Shown: positions 1 to 10,624, numbered from the stretch's first letter. The stretch: 64,000 bases of DNA from Caballeronia hypogeia (GCF_001544875.2 NZ_FCOA02000001.1:1-64000); one strand, 5' to 3'. The notes: generated by a model not told the origin, from the letters alone. Numbers and translations: made by a program.

Positions 1-89
1 ACTTCACCCGCGCGCGGACCTTCGAGATCGACCTCCTCGATCGTCAACGGCTTGCCTGCTTCCCATGCGATTGCTGCCTTCGTCTTCAT
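1..89 (-). CDS. Class III alcohol dehydrogenase / S-(hydroxymethyl)glutathione dehydrogenase, N-terminal fragment
   Basis: Only the first 29 codons lie in the window; the gene continues beyond base 1. The reverse complement reads MKTKAAIAWEAGKPLTIEEV and continues with acidic and glycine residues. This is the characteristic N-terminus of zinc-dependent class III alcohol dehydrogenases, which oxidise S-hydroxymethylglutathione in formaldehyde detoxification and also act on long-chain alcohols. The start lies 34 bp after the stop of the upstream sugar-isomerase gene on the same strand, so the two may be co-transcribed. The zinc ligands and NAD-binding fold cannot be checked here. Identification rests on the N-terminal motif alone. 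Confidence 0.8.
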   Translation of the reverse strand, partial: MKTKAAIAWEAGKPLTIEEVDLEGPRAGE

Positions 90-123
90 CGTTCGGCTCC
101 TTCGGTTTCAATGCTATTTCGGT

Positions 124-1338
124 TTAGCGCACGACGTTCAGCACTTCGTAGCATGCGCCCATCGTGTGATAGTCGGTCTTGCCAGCCGGGCTTTTCTCGT
201 CGCTGTACTGGCGGTTGTCGCGCGTGAGGATGCGATACCACGCGCCCCACTTGTGGTCGACGAAATGCGTCCAGCTATAAGTCCACAAGCGGTCGTAATC
301 GTTCCAGTAACGTGCGGCGAGCGCGGCGTCGCCATCGCGATGCGCGCGTTCCGCCAGCAGCGCCGCCGCCGCGAGCGACTCGGCCTGAACCCAGAAGTAT
401 TTGTCCTCGTCGTAGAACTGGCCTTCCGTATCGAAGCCGTAGACCATGCCGCCATGCTCGTGATCCCACGACAATTCGAGCGCGCGATCGAACAACTGTT
501 GCGCACGCGCAAGATGCCACGGCTCGGGCTTGTGGCGGTCGAGGATCAGCAACAGCTTCGCCCATTCCGTCTGATGTCCAGGCTGAAAGCCCCACGGCCT
601 GAAGATATTGCTGCGATCGCCCTTGTTGTATTCCCAGTCGATCGACCAGTCGGGCTTGTAGTGCTCCCACACGAGCCCGCCTGCGAGCGCCGCCTGACGA
701 TTCACCATGTTGTCCGCAAGCAAGGACGCGCGTTCGAGATAGCGCGCTTCGCCCGTCGCCTCGAAGGCCGCGAGCAGCGCCTCGCACGCATGCATGTTCG
801 CGTTCTGGCCGCGATAGTCCGAGACTCGCCAGTCCGCGCTCGCTTCGTCTTTGTAGAGGCCATGCTGCGCGTCCCAGAAACGCGTTTCCATCAGGTTCCA
901 GGTTTCGTCGAGCCAGGCGCGCGCTTCGTCGAAACCGGCTTCGACTGCTTTCGCATACGCGAGCACGACGAACGCCAGGCCGTAGCAATGATTGGTCGCA
1001 TCGGTGACCTCGCGGCCGTTCAGCGTCCACGCATAGCCGCCCGTCTGCGGATTGCGATGCACCTGCCGCAGATAGTCGATGCCATGCGCCACGCCGCCGC
1101 GATATTCATCGAGGCCGAAATGCTTGTACGCCGTCGCGTAGTTGAAGACGAAGCGCGTGCTCGACACGAGATGCCGCGAGGCGCGGTCGTAGATCGTGCC
1201 GTCGTCCTTGTAGAAGTGGTAGAAGCCGCCCGCCGGATCCAGACAATGCGGATGATAGAAGCTCATCGTGCGCAACGCGTGATCGAGCAGGAACGCGCGC
1301 GAACGGAAATCGGGATGCGACGGTTGTGATTCGGTCAT
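124..1338 (-). CDS. AGE-family sugar epimerase/isomerase (D-mannose isomerase-like)
   Basis: A 404-residue protein of the N-acylglucosamine 2-epimerase superfamily, an (alpha/alpha)6-barrel fold. Family landmarks are STRFVFNYA (Arg62), NANMHACEA (His183) and FQPGHQTEWAKLLL (His255). The last matches the region holding the catalytic histidine in AGE, YihS and mannose isomerases. No signal peptide is visible, so it should act in the cytoplasm. The family interconverts aldoses and ketoses or epimerises at C2; mannose-fructose isomerisation is the likeliest role for this subgroup, but substrate cannot be fixed from sequence. It lies 95 bp downstream of xylulokinase on the same strand and 34 bp upstream of an alcohol dehydrogenase, suggesting a pentose/hexose or polyol utilisation unit. 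Confidence 0.8.
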   Translation of the reverse strand: MTESQPSHPDFRSRAFLLDHALRTMSFYHPHCLDPAGGFYHFYKDDGTIYDRASRHLVSSTRFVFNYATAYKHFGLDEYRGGVAHGIDYLRQVHRNPQTGGYAWTLNGREVTDATNHCYGLAFVVLAYAKAVEAGFDEARAWLDETWNLMETRFWDAQHGLYKDEASADWRVSDYRGQNANMHACEALLAAFEATGEARYLERASLLADNMVNRQAALAGGLVWEHYKPDWSIDWEYNKGDRSNIFRPWGFQPGHQTEWAKLLLILDRHKPEPWHLARAQQLFDRALELSWDHEHGGMVYGFDTEGQFYDEDKYFWVQAESLAAAALLAERAHRDGDAALAARYWNDYDRLWTYSWTHFVDHKWGAWYRILTRDNRQYSDEKSPAGKTDYHTMGACYEVLNVVR

Positions 1339-1433
1339 GGCGGATTCGATGTTGTCGTGACACGTGAAGCCGATGCGAAGCCTCGCTTCATCGTCTCCGA
1401 TGCAAATTGCAGCGGAATCAAGGGTACGAAAGT

Positions 1434-2879
1434 TTAAGCGCTCCCGCGCGCCAGCGTGAACCAGTCTTCCGCGCGCCGGTACAGATCGAGAAAACGCGTG
1501 AGCCGTTCATCGAGCGATGCGTTCGGCTGCGGCGTCGCGGCGAGCGTCGCGTGGGGCGCGAGCGCCGTCAGATCGTCCACGCGCCAGTGCCCTGCCGCAA
1601 TGCCACCGAGAATCGCCGCACCGCGCGTCGCGGCGTTCGGGCAATCGACGGCATGCAGCTCGACGCGCAGCGCATCGGCGAGCAACTGCCGCCAGCGCGG
1701 ATCGACCGAGCCGCCGCCCGCGAGACGCATGGCATCGAGGTTCGTGCCGCTGGCCCGGATCGCATCCAGTCCCGCGCGCAATGCGAATGCCACGCCTTCG
1801 AACGCGGCGCGCATCATCGTGCCGCGCGTGTCGTCGAGGCCGAGCCCGAGCCATCCGCCGCGCGCGTTCGGGTTCATCCACGGAGAACGTTCGCCGCTCA
1901 GATACGGCAAAAAGCTCACGGATGCGCTGGCGTTCGCGGCGAACGCGTCGTCGTAGGCTTCGGGCCACGACGCATGGCCGAGCCAGCCGCGCACCGCCTC
2001 CAGCGCGACACCGACGTTCTGCATCGCCGCCATGCGATACCACGCGCCGGTGGCCGAGCGATACGTATGCAAGCCATGCGCCGGCGCGGGCGCGGCGTCG
2101 CACATCACGACGATCTGGCCGCCGGTGCCGGTGGTGAGCAGCGCGTCGCCCGCGGACGACAAACCGCTGCCGAGCGCGGCGCACGGCGTATCGCCCGCGC
2201 CGACTGCCATCGGAATGCCCGCCTTCAGTCCGAGAGCGGACGCCGCTTCCGCCGACAACACGCCGCCTGTTTCATGCGATGCCGCGAGCGGCGCAAACCA
2301 TGCGCGCGGCAAGCCGAGCCGCTCGATGAGCGCGTCGTCCCATTCGCCGGATGGATGGGCGAGCGCCGTCGCGCATGCATCCGATGCATCGGTGACGAAG
2401 CTGCCGGGAGCCGCTCCGGCGAGCCGCGCGCGCAGCCAGTCCTTCGGCTGCAAGGCCCAGCGCGTCGCGGCGGCGATCTCACGCTCGTTCGCCGCGAGCC
2501 AGCGCAGCAGCGGACCCGCCATGCCCGGCGCGACCGGATTCGGCTGCGGTTCGGGCCACGCGTCGAGCAAATCGCGGGCGCGCGTATCGGGCCAGAGCAT
2601 CGCGGCGCGCAACGCGCGACCATCGGCGGCGGCCGGCACGACGCCGTGCATCTGCCCCGAGAAGCCGATCCCGACGACCGCATCGCGTTCGTTCGCGGGC
2701 AGGCGCGAGGCCGCGCTGACGAGCGCCGAGTACCACACATCCACCGTGGTTTCGGCCCAGCCGGGACGTGCGCTCGTGACCGCATAGGGCGCGTTCGCGA
2801 ACGCGGTTTCGCGCCCGTCTTCGTCGACGATGGCGAGTTTCAGGGAGCCCGTACCGAGATCGATGCCGAGAAAACGCAT
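1434..2879 (-). CDS. xylB: Xylulokinase (FGGY family)
   Basis: A 481-residue FGGY carbohydrate kinase that phosphorylates D-xylulose with ATP, feeding the pentose phosphate pathway. Visible landmarks are the N-terminal phosphate-binding motif GIDLGTGSLKLAI, the substrate-site GQMHG (77-78 Met-His), the catalytic aspartate in GAGDTPC (Asp230), TTGTGGQI, and the C-terminal ATP-site glycines in RLAGGGS. The length is normal for XylB. The MH pair favours xylulokinase over glycerol, ribulose or gluconate kinases. It is the first gene of a minus-strand set with the AGE-family isomerase. The ATG at 2879 has no strong Shine-Dalgarno. Other C5 ketose substrates are possible. Confidence 0.88.
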   Translation of the reverse strand: MRFLGIDLGTGSLKLAIVDEDGRETAFANAPYAVTSARPGWAETTVDVWYSALVSAASRLPANERDAVVGIGFSGQMHGVVPAAADGRALRAAMLWPDTRARDLLDAWPEPQPNPVAPGMAGPLLRWLAANEREIAAATRWALQPKDWLRARLAGAAPGSFVTDASDACATALAHPSGEWDDALIERLGLPRAWFAPLAASHETGGVLSAEAASALGLKAGIPMAVGAGDTPCAALGSGLSSAGDALLTTGTGGQIVVMCDAAPAPAHGLHTYRSATGAWYRMAAMQNVGVALEAVRGWLGHASWPEAYDDAFAANASASVSFLPYLSGERSPWMNPNARGGWLGLGLDDTRGTMMRAAFEGVAFALRAGLDAIRASGTNLDAMRLAGGGSVDPRWRQLLADALRVELHAVDCPNAATRGAAILGGIAAGHWRVDDLTALAPHATLAATPQPNASLDERLTRFLDLYRRAEDWFTLARGSA

Positions 2880-3213
2880 GGGATTTCGAGTCTGAAAAAG
2901 ACGTTAGGGAAAACGCGCAAAACGGGGGTATACCCCGCCATCGCGCGATGAACACGAAAAATGGACTATACGCGCGACGTGATTCACATCATAACGAGCG
3001 CCCGACGACGGCGGCCTTTCCTCACGCGACGATTTTCCTGTGACATCCGTCAAACCCCTTGTGGCAAGGGCTTGCGCACGTTTGCGCCCCCAATGGCGCG
3101 CAAAACCCATATCGTCCGGCGAACGCGGCGTATAGAGGCGCGTGGTCTTGTTCGCGCGTTTTGATCCACTTAACGTGGAGTCCATTCAAATGGAAGGCAT
3201 ATAGGAGAGAGAC
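2880..3213. promoter_or_regulatory. Divergent intergenic region xylB / purine permease with two short palindromes
   Basis: A non-coding stretch between divergent genes. Near the permease it carries TCCAC-TTAAC-GTGGA (3165-3179) and, one base later, TCCATT-CA-AATGGA (3181-3194). The second ends about 8 bp before the ribosome-binding site AGGAGAGAGAC at 3203. These could be an operator pair or 5'-leader hairpins controlling the permease. No confident -35/-10 pair was found for either gene. Confidence 0.35.
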
Positions 3214-4605
3214 ATGGCATCAAGTTCGGTGAACCCGTCCGTGCATCCCTGCGATGAACGGCTGCCCGCCGGTCAATTGCTGACACTCGGCATCCAGCAC
3301 GTTCTGGTGATGTACGCGGGCGCGGTCGCAGTGCCGCTGATTCTCGGCGCGGCGATGGGCCTGCCGAAGGATCAGGTCGCGTTCCTCATCAGCGCGGATT
3401 TGTTCTCGTGCGGCGTCGCCACGCTGATCCAGACGCTCGGATTGTGGATCTTCGGCATTCGCCTCCCCGTCATCATGGGCTGCACGTTCGCGGCAGTCGG
3501 CCCGATGGTCGCGATCGGCACCAATCCGTCGCTCGGCATTCTCGATGTGTTCGGCTCGACGATCGCGGCGGGCGTGATCGGCATCTTCCTCGCGCCGATG
3601 ATCGGCAAGCTGCTGCGCTTCTTCCCGCCAGTCGTGGTCGGCACCGTGATCGCGGTGATCGGGCTGTCGCTGATGGGCGTGGGCATCAACTGGGCGGCGG
3701 GCGGCATCGGCAACCCTGACTACGGCAATCCGATTTATCTGATGCTGTCGCTGCTCGTGCTTTCGCTGATCCTGCTCATCAACAAGTTCATGCGCGGCTT
3801 CGTCGCGAATATCTCGGTGCTGCTCGGGATCGTCGCGGGCTTCGTGATCGCCGCGATGCTCGGCCGCGTGAACATGGACGGCGTCGCGCACGCACCGTGG
3901 GTCGGCATCGTGCTGCCGTTCCACTTCGGCATGCCGCATTTCGACCCGCTCTCCGTCGCGACGATGGTCATCGTCATGTTCGTCACGTTCATCGAATCGA
4001 CCGGCATGTTCCTCGCGGTCGGCGATCTGGTCGAGCGTCCGGTCGATCAGAAGGCGCTGGTGCGAGGCCTGCGCGTGGATGGTCTCGGCACGCTGATCGG
4101 CGGCGTCTTCAACTCGTTCCCGCATACGTCGTTTTCGCAGAACGTCGGCCTGATCGGCGTGACGGGCGTGAAGAGCCGTTTCGTCTGCGCGACCGGCGGC
4201 GTGATTCTCGTCGTGCTCGGCCTGTTCCCGAAGATGGCGCAGGTGGTGGCTTCGGTGCCGCCGTTCGTGCTCGGCGGCGCGGGCATCGTGATGTTCGGCA
4301 TGGTCGCGGCGAACGGCATCAAGACGCTGTCGCGCGTGGATTTCACGAAGAATCACCACAACCTGTTCATCGTCGCGGTAAGCGTGGGCATGGGCATGGT
4401 GCCGGTCGTCGCGCCGAAGTTCTTCTCGCAACTGCCGCACGCGCTCGAACCGATTCTTCACAGCGGCATTCTGCTGGCGTCGGTATCGGCGGTGGTGCTG
4501 AACATCGTGTTCAACGGCGTGCGCAAGGAAAAGGATGCGCGCCGCGACGCGCGTGAAGCCGCGCATGAGTTCGAAGGCGCGGCTCACGCCGGAGACGCGC
4601 ACTGA
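3214..4605 (+). CDS. NCS2-family purine (xanthine/urate) permease
   Basis: A 463-residue polytopic inner-membrane protein with about 14 hydrophobic segments, typical of nucleobase:cation symporter-2 carriers that import xanthine, uric acid or uracil with protons. Diagnostic motifs are VTFIESTGMFLAVGD, with the substrate-coordinating Glu, and FNSFPHTSFSQNVGLIGVTG followed by KSR, the NCS2 signature. The QNVG-LIGVTGVKSR form resembles the xanthine/urate subgroup (PbuX, UacT, XanQ) more than UraA. A good AGGAG precedes the ATG. The gene stands alone, divergent from xylB, and ends in a strong terminator. Substrate is inferred from family resemblance. Confidence 0.88.
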   Translation: MASSSVNPSVHPCDERLPAGQLLTLGIQHVLVMYAGAVAVPLILGAAMGLPKDQVAFLISADLFSCGVATLIQTLGLWIFGIRLPVIMGCTFAAVGPMVAIGTNPSLGILDVFGSTIAAGVIGIFLAPMIGKLLRFFPPVVVGTVIAVIGLSLMGVGINWAAGGIGNPDYGNPIYLMLSLLVLSLILLINKFMRGFVANISVLLGIVAGFVIAAMLGRVNMDGVAHAPWVGIVLPFHFGMPHFDPLSVATMVIVMFVTFIESTGMFLAVGDLVERPVDQKALVRGLRVDGLGTLIGGVFNSFPHTSFSQNVGLIGVTGVKSRFVCATGGVILVVLGLFPKMAQVVASVPPFVLGGAGIVMFGMVAANGIKTLSRVDFTKNHHNLFIVAVSVGMGMVPVVAPKFFSQLPHALEPILHSGILLASVSAVVLNIVFNGVRKEKDARRDAREAAHEFEGAAHAGDAH

Positions 4606-4648
4606 GGAAGTCGTACCCTGAAGTGTTTGCTGGCTGTCTTGCGTTATG

Positions 4649-4678
4649 CGCCGCGGTGAGAGCCGCGGCGTTTTTTTT
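4649..4678 (+). terminator. Rho-independent terminator of the purine permease
   Basis: A perfect 8-bp stem CGCCGCGG / CCGCGGCG (4649-4656 with 4663-4670), a 6-nt loop TGAGAG, and eight consecutive T residues. It lies 44 bp after the permease stop. Confidence 0.95.
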
Positions 4679-4765
4679 GTTTCCGGCGAAGTCCAATGAA
4701 TGCATCCAGGACGTTGATGATCGAACGCCCTGGATGCAATGCGCTATTACCAGTAAGAGGATGGG

Positions 4766-6232
4766 CTAGCTCGCATCGACTGCCCGCGCTTCATCCCCCG
4801 TCTTCTCGATCCACCCGCCACCCAGCGCCTGATAAAGCGTCACCAGGCTGGCGAGCCGCTGCGTCCTCGCGGCGATCAGCGTCTGCTGCACGGCGTATAG
4901 ATCCTGCTGTGCGGTCAGTACGCCGAGATAGCTGTCCACGCCCTGCCGATAACGAAGCGACGACAGTTCCAGCCGCCGCTGCTGCGCCGTCGTGTCGCGC
5001 TCGAGCGCCGCGATCTGCTGATCGAAAGTGCCGCGCGCCGCGAGCCCGTCGACGACGTCGCGGAATGCCGACTGGATCGTCTTCTCGTACTGCGCGACCT
5101 CGATCTTCTTCTGAATGTTCGCGAGGTCCAGATTCGCCAGATTCTGGCCGCCGGTAAAGATTGGCAGTGTGATCGTCGGCGCGAAGCTCCATGCCGCCGA
5201 GCCCGGATTGAACAGCCCGCCGAGCGTCGGGCTCAGCGTGCCGAAGCTGCCCGTGAGCGAAATGCTCGGGAAGAACGCCGCGCGCGCCGCGCCGATGTTC
5301 GCATTCGCCGCGAGCAGGTTCTGCTCCGCTTCCATGATGTCCGGACGGCGCAGCAGCAACTCGGAGGGCAGGCCCGCCGGAATGTCCGTGAGCAGGTTCT
5401 GTCCGTCGAGCGGCATGCCGCCGGGTAGGTCGCCGGGCATCGGCTCGCCGAGCAACAGCACGAGCGCGTTGACGGCCTGCGCGCGCGAGCGCTCCTGCGC
5501 CTGAAGATTCGCCGCCGCACCTTCCATGACCGTCTGCGCCTGACTCACATCGAGTTCCGATGCCGTACCGGTGTCGAACTGCAGCTTCACGATGCGGTGC
5601 GAATCGCTCGCGCTCGCGAGAGTCTGACGCGTCACGGCCAGCAGATCATCGGCTTGCAGGACCTGCAGATATTGCGTCGCGACCTGCGACACCAGCGCGA
5701 TCTCAGCCGCCTTGCGCGCATATGCCGTCGCCAGGTACTTCGCGAGCGCCTGATCCTTCAGGCTCTGCACGCGGCCGAACAGGTCGATCTCCCATGACGC
5801 GTTCAGCCCGACCGTGTAGCTGTTCTGGATGGTCTGGTTCAGGACTGACAGATCTCGCGGCGTGCGCTGCTTCGACTGCCTGCCTTGCGCCGAAAGCGAC
5901 GGCAACAGCGCCGCGCGCGCGACCCGGTACTGCGCCTGCGCGGCCTGCACGTTGAGCATCGCCACGCGCAGATCGCGGTTGTTCGCGAGCGCGATGTCGA
6001 TGAGCCGCTGCAGCCGCGCATCGACGAAAAAGTCACGCCAGCCGATGTCGGCCGCGGCCACGCCGTTCGCGCTGCGCGCGCCGGCGTTCGCCGCGCCGGG
6101 CTGCGTCGCATAGACGCCCTCGCCCGGGAAGCTCGCGGACACCGGCGGCGCGGGGCGCTCGTATTTCGGCGCCATCGTGCAGCCGGTCGTGAGCGCCACG
6201 ACGGCCATTGCAATCAGGGAAAGTCTACGCAT
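4766..6232 (-). CDS. RND efflux outer-membrane channel lipoprotein (OprM/OprB family), operon A
   Basis: A 488-residue TolC-like outer-membrane factor of the NodT/OprM type, forming the exit duct of a tripartite drug-efflux pump. The N-terminus MRRLSLIAMAVVALTTGC is a lipoprotein signal with lipid-acceptor Cys18. Two outer_membrane_efflux repeats follow, with the conserved segments DLFGRV, LLLRRPDI and LANANIGAARAAFFP-like sequence. The start at 6232 is chosen because it gives the lipoprotein signal and begins one base after the pump gene's stop; longer in-frame starts lie inside the pump gene. It is the last gene of adaptor-pump-channel operon A and is a close paralogue of the channel gene in operon B. 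Confidence 0.92.
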   Translation of the reverse strand: MRRLSLIAMAVVALTTGCTMAPKYERPAPPVSASFPGEGVYATQPGAANAGARSANGVAAADIGWRDFFVDARLQRLIDIALANNRDLRVAMLNVQAAQAQYRVARAALLPSLSAQGRQSKQRTPRDLSVLNQTIQNSYTVGLNASWEIDLFGRVQSLKDQALAKYLATAYARKAAEIALVSQVATQYLQVLQADDLLAVTRQTLASASDSHRIVKLQFDTGTASELDVSQAQTVMEGAAANLQAQERSRAQAVNALVLLLGEPMPGDLPGGMPLDGQNLLTDIPAGLPSELLLRRPDIMEAEQNLLAANANIGAARAAFFPSISLTGSFGTLSPTLGGLFNPGSAAWSFAPTITLPIFTGGQNLANLDLANIQKKIEVAQYEKTIQSAFRDVVDGLAARGTFDQQIAALERDTTAQQRRLELSSLRYRQGVDSYLGVLTAQQDLYAVQQTLIAARTQRLASLVTLYQALGGGWIEKTGDEARAVDAS

Positions 6233-6233
6233 C

Positions 6234-9200
6234 TCAATGTCCTTCGTTGCCCGGTTGCGCGTGGCGTCGCGCTGCGTCGCGCGCGAGCGCCGCCTCCATG
6301 TCCTCCTTGTCGCCGCCGAAACGCGCACGCACGACGACGAAGAACATCGGCACCATGAAAATCGCGAGGAAGGTCGCGGTCAGCATCCCGCCGATCACGC
6401 CCGTGCCGATCGCGTGCTGGCTCGCCGAACCCGCGCCGTTGCTGATCGCGAGCGGCAAGGTGCCGAGAATGAACGCGAGCGAGGTCATCAGGATCGGTCG
6501 CAAGCGCAGGCGCGCCGCCTCCAGCGCCGCCTCGACCGGCCCCATCTTTTGCGAGAGTTGAAGATCGCGCGCGAACTCCACGATCAGGATCGCGTTCTTG
6601 GCCGACAAGCCGACCGTGGTGAGCAGACCGACCTGGAAGAACACGTCGTTTTCCAGACCGCGCGCCGACACGGCGAGCAGCGCGCCAATCACGCCGAGCG
6701 GCACGACCATGATCACGGAGAACGGGATCGACCAGCTTTCGTACAGCGCCGCGAGGCACAGGAACACGACCAGAATGGAGATGCCGTAGAGAATCGGCGC
6801 CTGCGAGCCGGACTGGATCTGCTGATACGACAGCCCCGTCCATTCATAGCCGATGCCCGCCGGCAGTTTCGCGGCGAGCGCTTCCATCGCGGTCATCGCC
6901 TGTCCGGTCGACTTGCCGGGCGCGGCGACGCCCTGGATCTCGATCGATGACTGTCCGTTGTAGCGTTCGAGCTTGGGCGAGCCATAGCTCCATTCGCCGT
7001 TGGCGAACGAGGAGAACGGCACCATCGAGCCCGACGCGTTACGCACGTACCAGTCGCCGATATTCTCGGGCGACATGCGAAACGGCGCGTCGCCCTGCAT
7101 GTACACCTTCTTGATGCGGCTGTCCGTATCGAGGAAGTTGTTCACGTACTTCGACGCCCACGCAATCGAGAAGGTCTGGTCGATCACCGCCGGATCGACG
7201 CCCTGCGCGAGCGCCTTTTCGCGGTCGATGTTCACCTTGAACTGCGCCGTGTCGTTCAGGCCGTTGGGACGAACCTGCGCAAGCGACGGATCCTTGGCCG
7301 CCATGCCGAGCAGCATGCCGCGCGCTTCCATCAGCTTCGCGTGACCGAGGCCGGCGCGGTCCTGCAACTCGAAGTCGAAGCCCGCGGCGGTGCCGAGTTC
7401 GGGAATCGACGGCGGGTTCACTGGATACACCAGCGCGTTCTTGTAGCCCGCGAAGCGCCCGAAGGTGCGGCCGACGAGCGCCTGCACCTTTTCCTTCGCG
7501 CCGGTTCGATCGGCGAAGTCCTTCAGGCGCACGAAGACGAGGCCGGAATTCTGCCCACGGCCCGCGAAGCTGAAGCCGTTCACCGCGAACACCGATTCGA
7601 CGCTCGCGCCTTCGTCCTTCAGCAGATAGCCGGCGACGTCGTCGAGCGCGCGCTGCGTCATTTCCTGCGTCGAGCCGGCCGGCGTTGCGACGAGCACGAA
7701 CATCGTGCCCTGGTCTTCGTCGGGCAGAAATGCCTTGGGCAGGCGCGTGAACATCAGCGCGACCGCAGCGACGATCACCAGATACACGATCAGGAAGCGC
7801 CCCGAGCGCCGGATCACGTGCGTGACGCCGCTGTGATACTTCGCCTGGCTTTTCGCGAATACGCGGTTGAACCAGCCGAAGAAGCCGGTCTTGCGCTCCT
7901 CGTGCCCCTTGGGCAGCGGCTTCAGAATGGTCGCGCACAGCGCCGGCGTGAGGATCATGGCGGTCAGCACCGACAGCCCCATCGCGGAGACGATCGTCAG
8001 CGAGAACTGGCGATAGATCGCGCCGACCGAGCCGCCCGAGAACGCCACAGGCACGAACACCGCGCCCAGCACGAGCGCCACGCCGATCAGCGCGCCGGTG
8101 ATCTGGCTCATCGCCTTCTTCGTGGCCTCCTTCGGCGGCAGGCCCTCCTCCGTCATCACGCGCTCGACGTTCTCCACCACCACGATCGCATCGTCCACCA
8201 GGAGACCGATTGCGAGCACCATGCCGAACATCGACAGCGTGTTGATCGAGAAGCCCGCGGCGCCCATGATCGCGAACGTGCCGAGCAGCACGACCGGCAC
8301 GGCGAGCGTGGGAATGAGCGTGGCGCGCAGGTTCTGCAGGAACAGGTACATCACGAGGAACACCAGCACGATGGCCTCGATCAGCGTCTTCACCACGTCG
8401 GCGATCGACTGCTTGACGAACGGCGTCGTGTCGTACGGATACTTGACGACGAGCCCCTGCGGGAAGTACTTCGACAACTCGTCGATCTTCGCCCGCACCG
8501 CAGTGGCCGTGGCGAGCGCGTTCGCGCCCGTCGCGAGCTGGATGCCGAGACCCGCGGCCGGCCGGCCGTTGTACTGCGTCTCGAAGCCGTAGCTCTCCGC
8601 GCCCAGACCGACGCGCGCGACATCCTTGATGCGCACCCGCGAGCCGTCCTGATTCACCTTCAGGAGCACGTTGCCGAACTGCTCGGGCGTGCGCAGCAGC
8701 GTCGCCTCGGTCACGGTCGCCTGCATCGACTGTCCCGGCACGGCAGGCGTGCCGCCGAGCTGGCCGCCCGCCACCTGCACGTTCTGCGATTGCAGTGCGT
8801 TCTGCACGTCGATGGGCGTGAGGCTGTACTTGGCGAGCTTGCCCGGATCGAGCCAGATGCGCATGGCGTACTGCGTGCCGAACAGCGTCACAGTGCCGAC
8901 GCCATTCAGGCGGCTGATCGAATCCTGCACGTTCGACGCCACGTAGTTCGCGAGGTCGTCGCGGCTCATGCGGCCGTCCTCGGACACGAACGCGAGCACG
9001 AGCAGGAAGCTGCTGCTCGATTTCGTCACGCGCGTGCCCAGTTGCTGCACGACTTGCGGCAGGTTCGGCGTGGCGAGCTGCAGCTTGTTCTGCACCTGCA
9101 CCTGCGCGATGTCGGCGTTGGCGCCAGCGGCGAAGGTCAGCGTGACGGTGGCGGTGCCGCTGTCGTCGGAAGTCGAGGACATGTACAGCAGTTGGTCGAG

Positions 9201-9413
9201 GCCGCTCATCTGCTGCTCGATCACCTGCGTGACGGTATTTTCGACGGTCTGGGCGGACGCGCCCGGATACGTGGCGGATATCTGGATGGCGGGCGGTGCG
9301 ATGGTCGGATATTGCGCGACCGGCAACGTCGAGACCGACGCGAGACCCGCCAGCATCAGAATGATTGCGATCACCCAGGCGAAAATCGGGCGATCGATGA
9401 AAAACCTTGCCAT
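6234..9413 (-). CDS. RND multidrug efflux pump, HAE1 family (AcrB/MexB/BpeB-like), operon A
   Basis: A 1059-residue inner-membrane proton/drug antiporter of the HAE1 class. It begins with [17 protein letters not shown], the standard first transmembrane helix. It carries the proton-relay aspartate pair in [16 protein letters not shown] (Asp407/Asp408, same numbering as AcrB), two large periplasmic porter/docking domains, and the TM10 lysine in [18 protein letters not shown] precedes the ATG 17 bp after the adaptor stop. Hydrophobic, antibiotic-like substrates are expected from the family. It is strongly similar along its whole length to the pump of operon B. Confidence 0.95.
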   Translation of the reverse strand: MARFFIDRPIFAWVIAIILMLAGLASVSTLPVAQYPTIAPPAIQISATYPGASAQTVENTVTQVIEQQMSGLDQLLYMSSTSDDSGTATVTLTFAAGANADIAQVQVQNKLQLATPNLPQVVQQLGTRVTKSSSSFLLVLAFVSEDGRMSRDDLANYVASNVQDSISRLNGVGTVTLFGTQYAMRIWLDPGKLAKYSLTPIDVQNALQSQNVQVAGGQLGGTPAVPGQSMQATVTEATLLRTPEQFGNVLLKVNQDGSRVRIKDVARVGLGAESYGFETQYNGRPAAGLGIQLATGANALATATAVRAKIDELSKYFPQGLVVKYPYDTTPFVKQSIADVVKTLIEAIVLVFLVMYLFLQNLRATLIPTLAVPVVLLGTFAIMGAAGFSINTLSMFGMVLAIGLLVDDAIVVVENVERVMTEEGLPPKEATKKAMSQITGALIGVALVLGAVFVPVAFSGGSVGAIYRQFSLTIVSAMGLSVLTAMILTPALCATILKPLPKGHEERKTGFFGWFNRVFAKSQAKYHSGVTHVIRRSGRFLIVYLVIVAAVALMFTRLPKAFLPDEDQGTMFVLVATPAGSTQEMTQRALDDVAGYLLKDEGASVESVFAVNGFSFAGRGQNSGLVFVRLKDFADRTGAKEKVQALVGRTFGRFAGYKNALVYPVNPPSIPELGTAAGFDFELQDRAGLGHAKLMEARGMLLGMAAKDPSLAQVRPNGLNDTAQFKVNIDREKALAQGVDPAVIDQTFSIAWASKYVNNFLDTDSRIKKVYMQGDAPFRMSPENIGDWYVRNASGSMVPFSSFANGEWSYGSPKLERYNGQSSIEIQGVAAPGKSTGQAMTAMEALAAKLPAGIGYEWTGLSYQQIQSGSQAPILYGISILVVFLCLAALYESWSIPFSVIMVVPLGVIGALLAVSARGLENDVFFQVGLLTTVGLSAKNAILIVEFARDLQLSQKMGPVEAALEAARLRLRPILMTSLAFILGTLPLAISNGAGSASQHAIGTGVIGGMLTATFLAIFMVPMFFVVVRARFGGDKEDMEAALARDAARRHAQPGNEGH

Positions 9414-9430
9414 GAAACGTGCCTCCGTCC

Positions 9431-10624
9431 TTAGGCGCCGGCGGCGCCGGATGCGGCGCCAGCCGCGGCGACACCCGAAGCGGCTGCCGGCAGATGCGCG
9501 GGCACGGCCTTCACTTCCATGCCAGGGCGGATCTTGTCGATGCCTTCGACGACCACGCGATCGCCCGGATTCAGGCCGCTGTCGATCACCCAGCTCTGCC
9601 CATAAGTGCCCGAGGTAACGAGCGGACGCAGCGCGACCTTGTTGTCCTTGTCGACGACCAATGCCGTCGCCGTGCCCTTCTGGTCGTGCGACACGCCCTG
9701 AACCGGCACGACCAGCGCGTTCGGGTTGACGCCCTGCCGGATGCTCGCGCGCACGAACATGCCGGGCAGGAGCACGCGGTCCTTGTTATCGAACATTGCG
9801 CGCACCGTCACCGAACCCGTGGACGGGTCGACGGTCACATCGCTGAATTGCAGCTTGCCCTGCTCGGGGTAGACCCGGCCGTCTTCGAGAATCAGCGTGA
9901 CCTTCGCGGCGTCCGGGCCGCTCGTCGACAGGCGCCCTTCCTGAATCTGGCGCCGCAGCTTCAGCCCGTCGAGGCTCGATTGCGTGAGATCGACGTACAT
10001 CGGGTCGAGTTGCTGGACGCTCACCATCAGCGTCGCCTGCGCAGCCTGCACGTAGGCGCCCGGCGTGACCTGCGAAATGCCCGCCTGGCCCGTGACCGGC
10101 GAAGTGACGTCGGTATAGCCGAGGTTGATCTGCGCGGTGTCGATTGCGGCCTTCGCCTGCGCGACGTCTGCTGCCGCCTGGCCTTGCGCCGCGACCGCGT
10201 TGTCGTAGTCCTGCCTGCTGACCGCGTTCGCGGCGACCAGGATCTTGTAGCGCTCAGCCTGCGCGGTCGTCGAGACGAGGTTCGCCTGCGCCTTCGCATG
10301 GGCGGCCTTCGCATTGTTCAGTTGCGCGATGTATGGCGCCGGATCGATCTTGTAGAGCCGCTGACCTGCCTTCACCATTCCGCCCTCGGTGAATTCCCGG
10401 CGCAGCACGATGCCGTCGACGCGCGCACGCACCTGTGCATCGAGGAATGCGCTCGTACGACCGGTAAGTTCCGCGGTGACGGGAACCGCTGCCTGCTTGA
10501 GCGTGACGACGCCGACTTCCGGCGTTTTCTGCGCCATCGGGGGACGCTTCTCCCCACACGCGGCGGTCAGCATGGCAACCGCGGCGACACCGATGAGGCG
10601 ATATGGAATCCGTTTGAAACACAT
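9431..10624 (-). CDS. RND efflux periplasmic adaptor lipoprotein (AcrA/BpeA family), operon A
   Basis: A 397-residue membrane-fusion protein linking pump and channel. The lipoprotein signal [23 protein letters not shown] puts the lipidated cysteine at position 23. The lipoyl half-motifs flank a coiled-coil hairpin rich in Ala, Gln and Lys (roughly 100-170). A beta-barrel and membrane-proximal domain follow, with the conserved [11 protein letters not shown] and [13 protein letters not shown]-type segments. The start at 10624 is chosen because it opens the lipoprotein signal; the extra upstream codons read as non-coding. It is first in operon A. Confidence 0.93.
   Translation of the reverse strand: MCFKRIPYRLIGVAAVAMLTAACGEKRPPMAQKTPEVGVVTLKQAAVPVTAELTGRTSAFLDAQVRARVDGIVLRREFTEGGMVKAGQRLYKIDPAPYIAQLNNAKAAHAKAQANLVSTTAQAERYKILVAANAVSRQDYDNAVAAQGQAAADVAQAKAAIDTAQINLGYTDVTSPVTGQAGISQVTPGAYVQAAQATLMVSVQQLDPMYVDLTQSSLDGLKLRRQIQEGRLSTSGPDAAKVTLILEDGRVYPEQGKLQFSDVTVDPSTGSVTVRAMFDNKDRVLLPGMFVRASIRQGVNPNALVVPVQGVSHDQKGTATALVVDKDNKVALRPLVTSGTYGQSWVIDSGLNPGDRVVVEGIDKIRPGMEVKAVPAHLPAAASGVAAAGAASGAAGA

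Noticed and set aside
3220-4602. Long open frame antisense to the purine permease
   Set aside because: It mirrors the sense gene codon for codon, has a His/Arg/Asp-rich composition typical of antisense GC-rich frames and no ribosome-binding site. Similar long shadows lie opposite the RND pumps, dacB and pyk.
7341-9434. Nearly 700-codon plus-strand frame opposite the RND pump gene
   Set aside because: Arg/His/Glu-rich translation with no domain, fully inside a well-supported conserved gene on the other strand.
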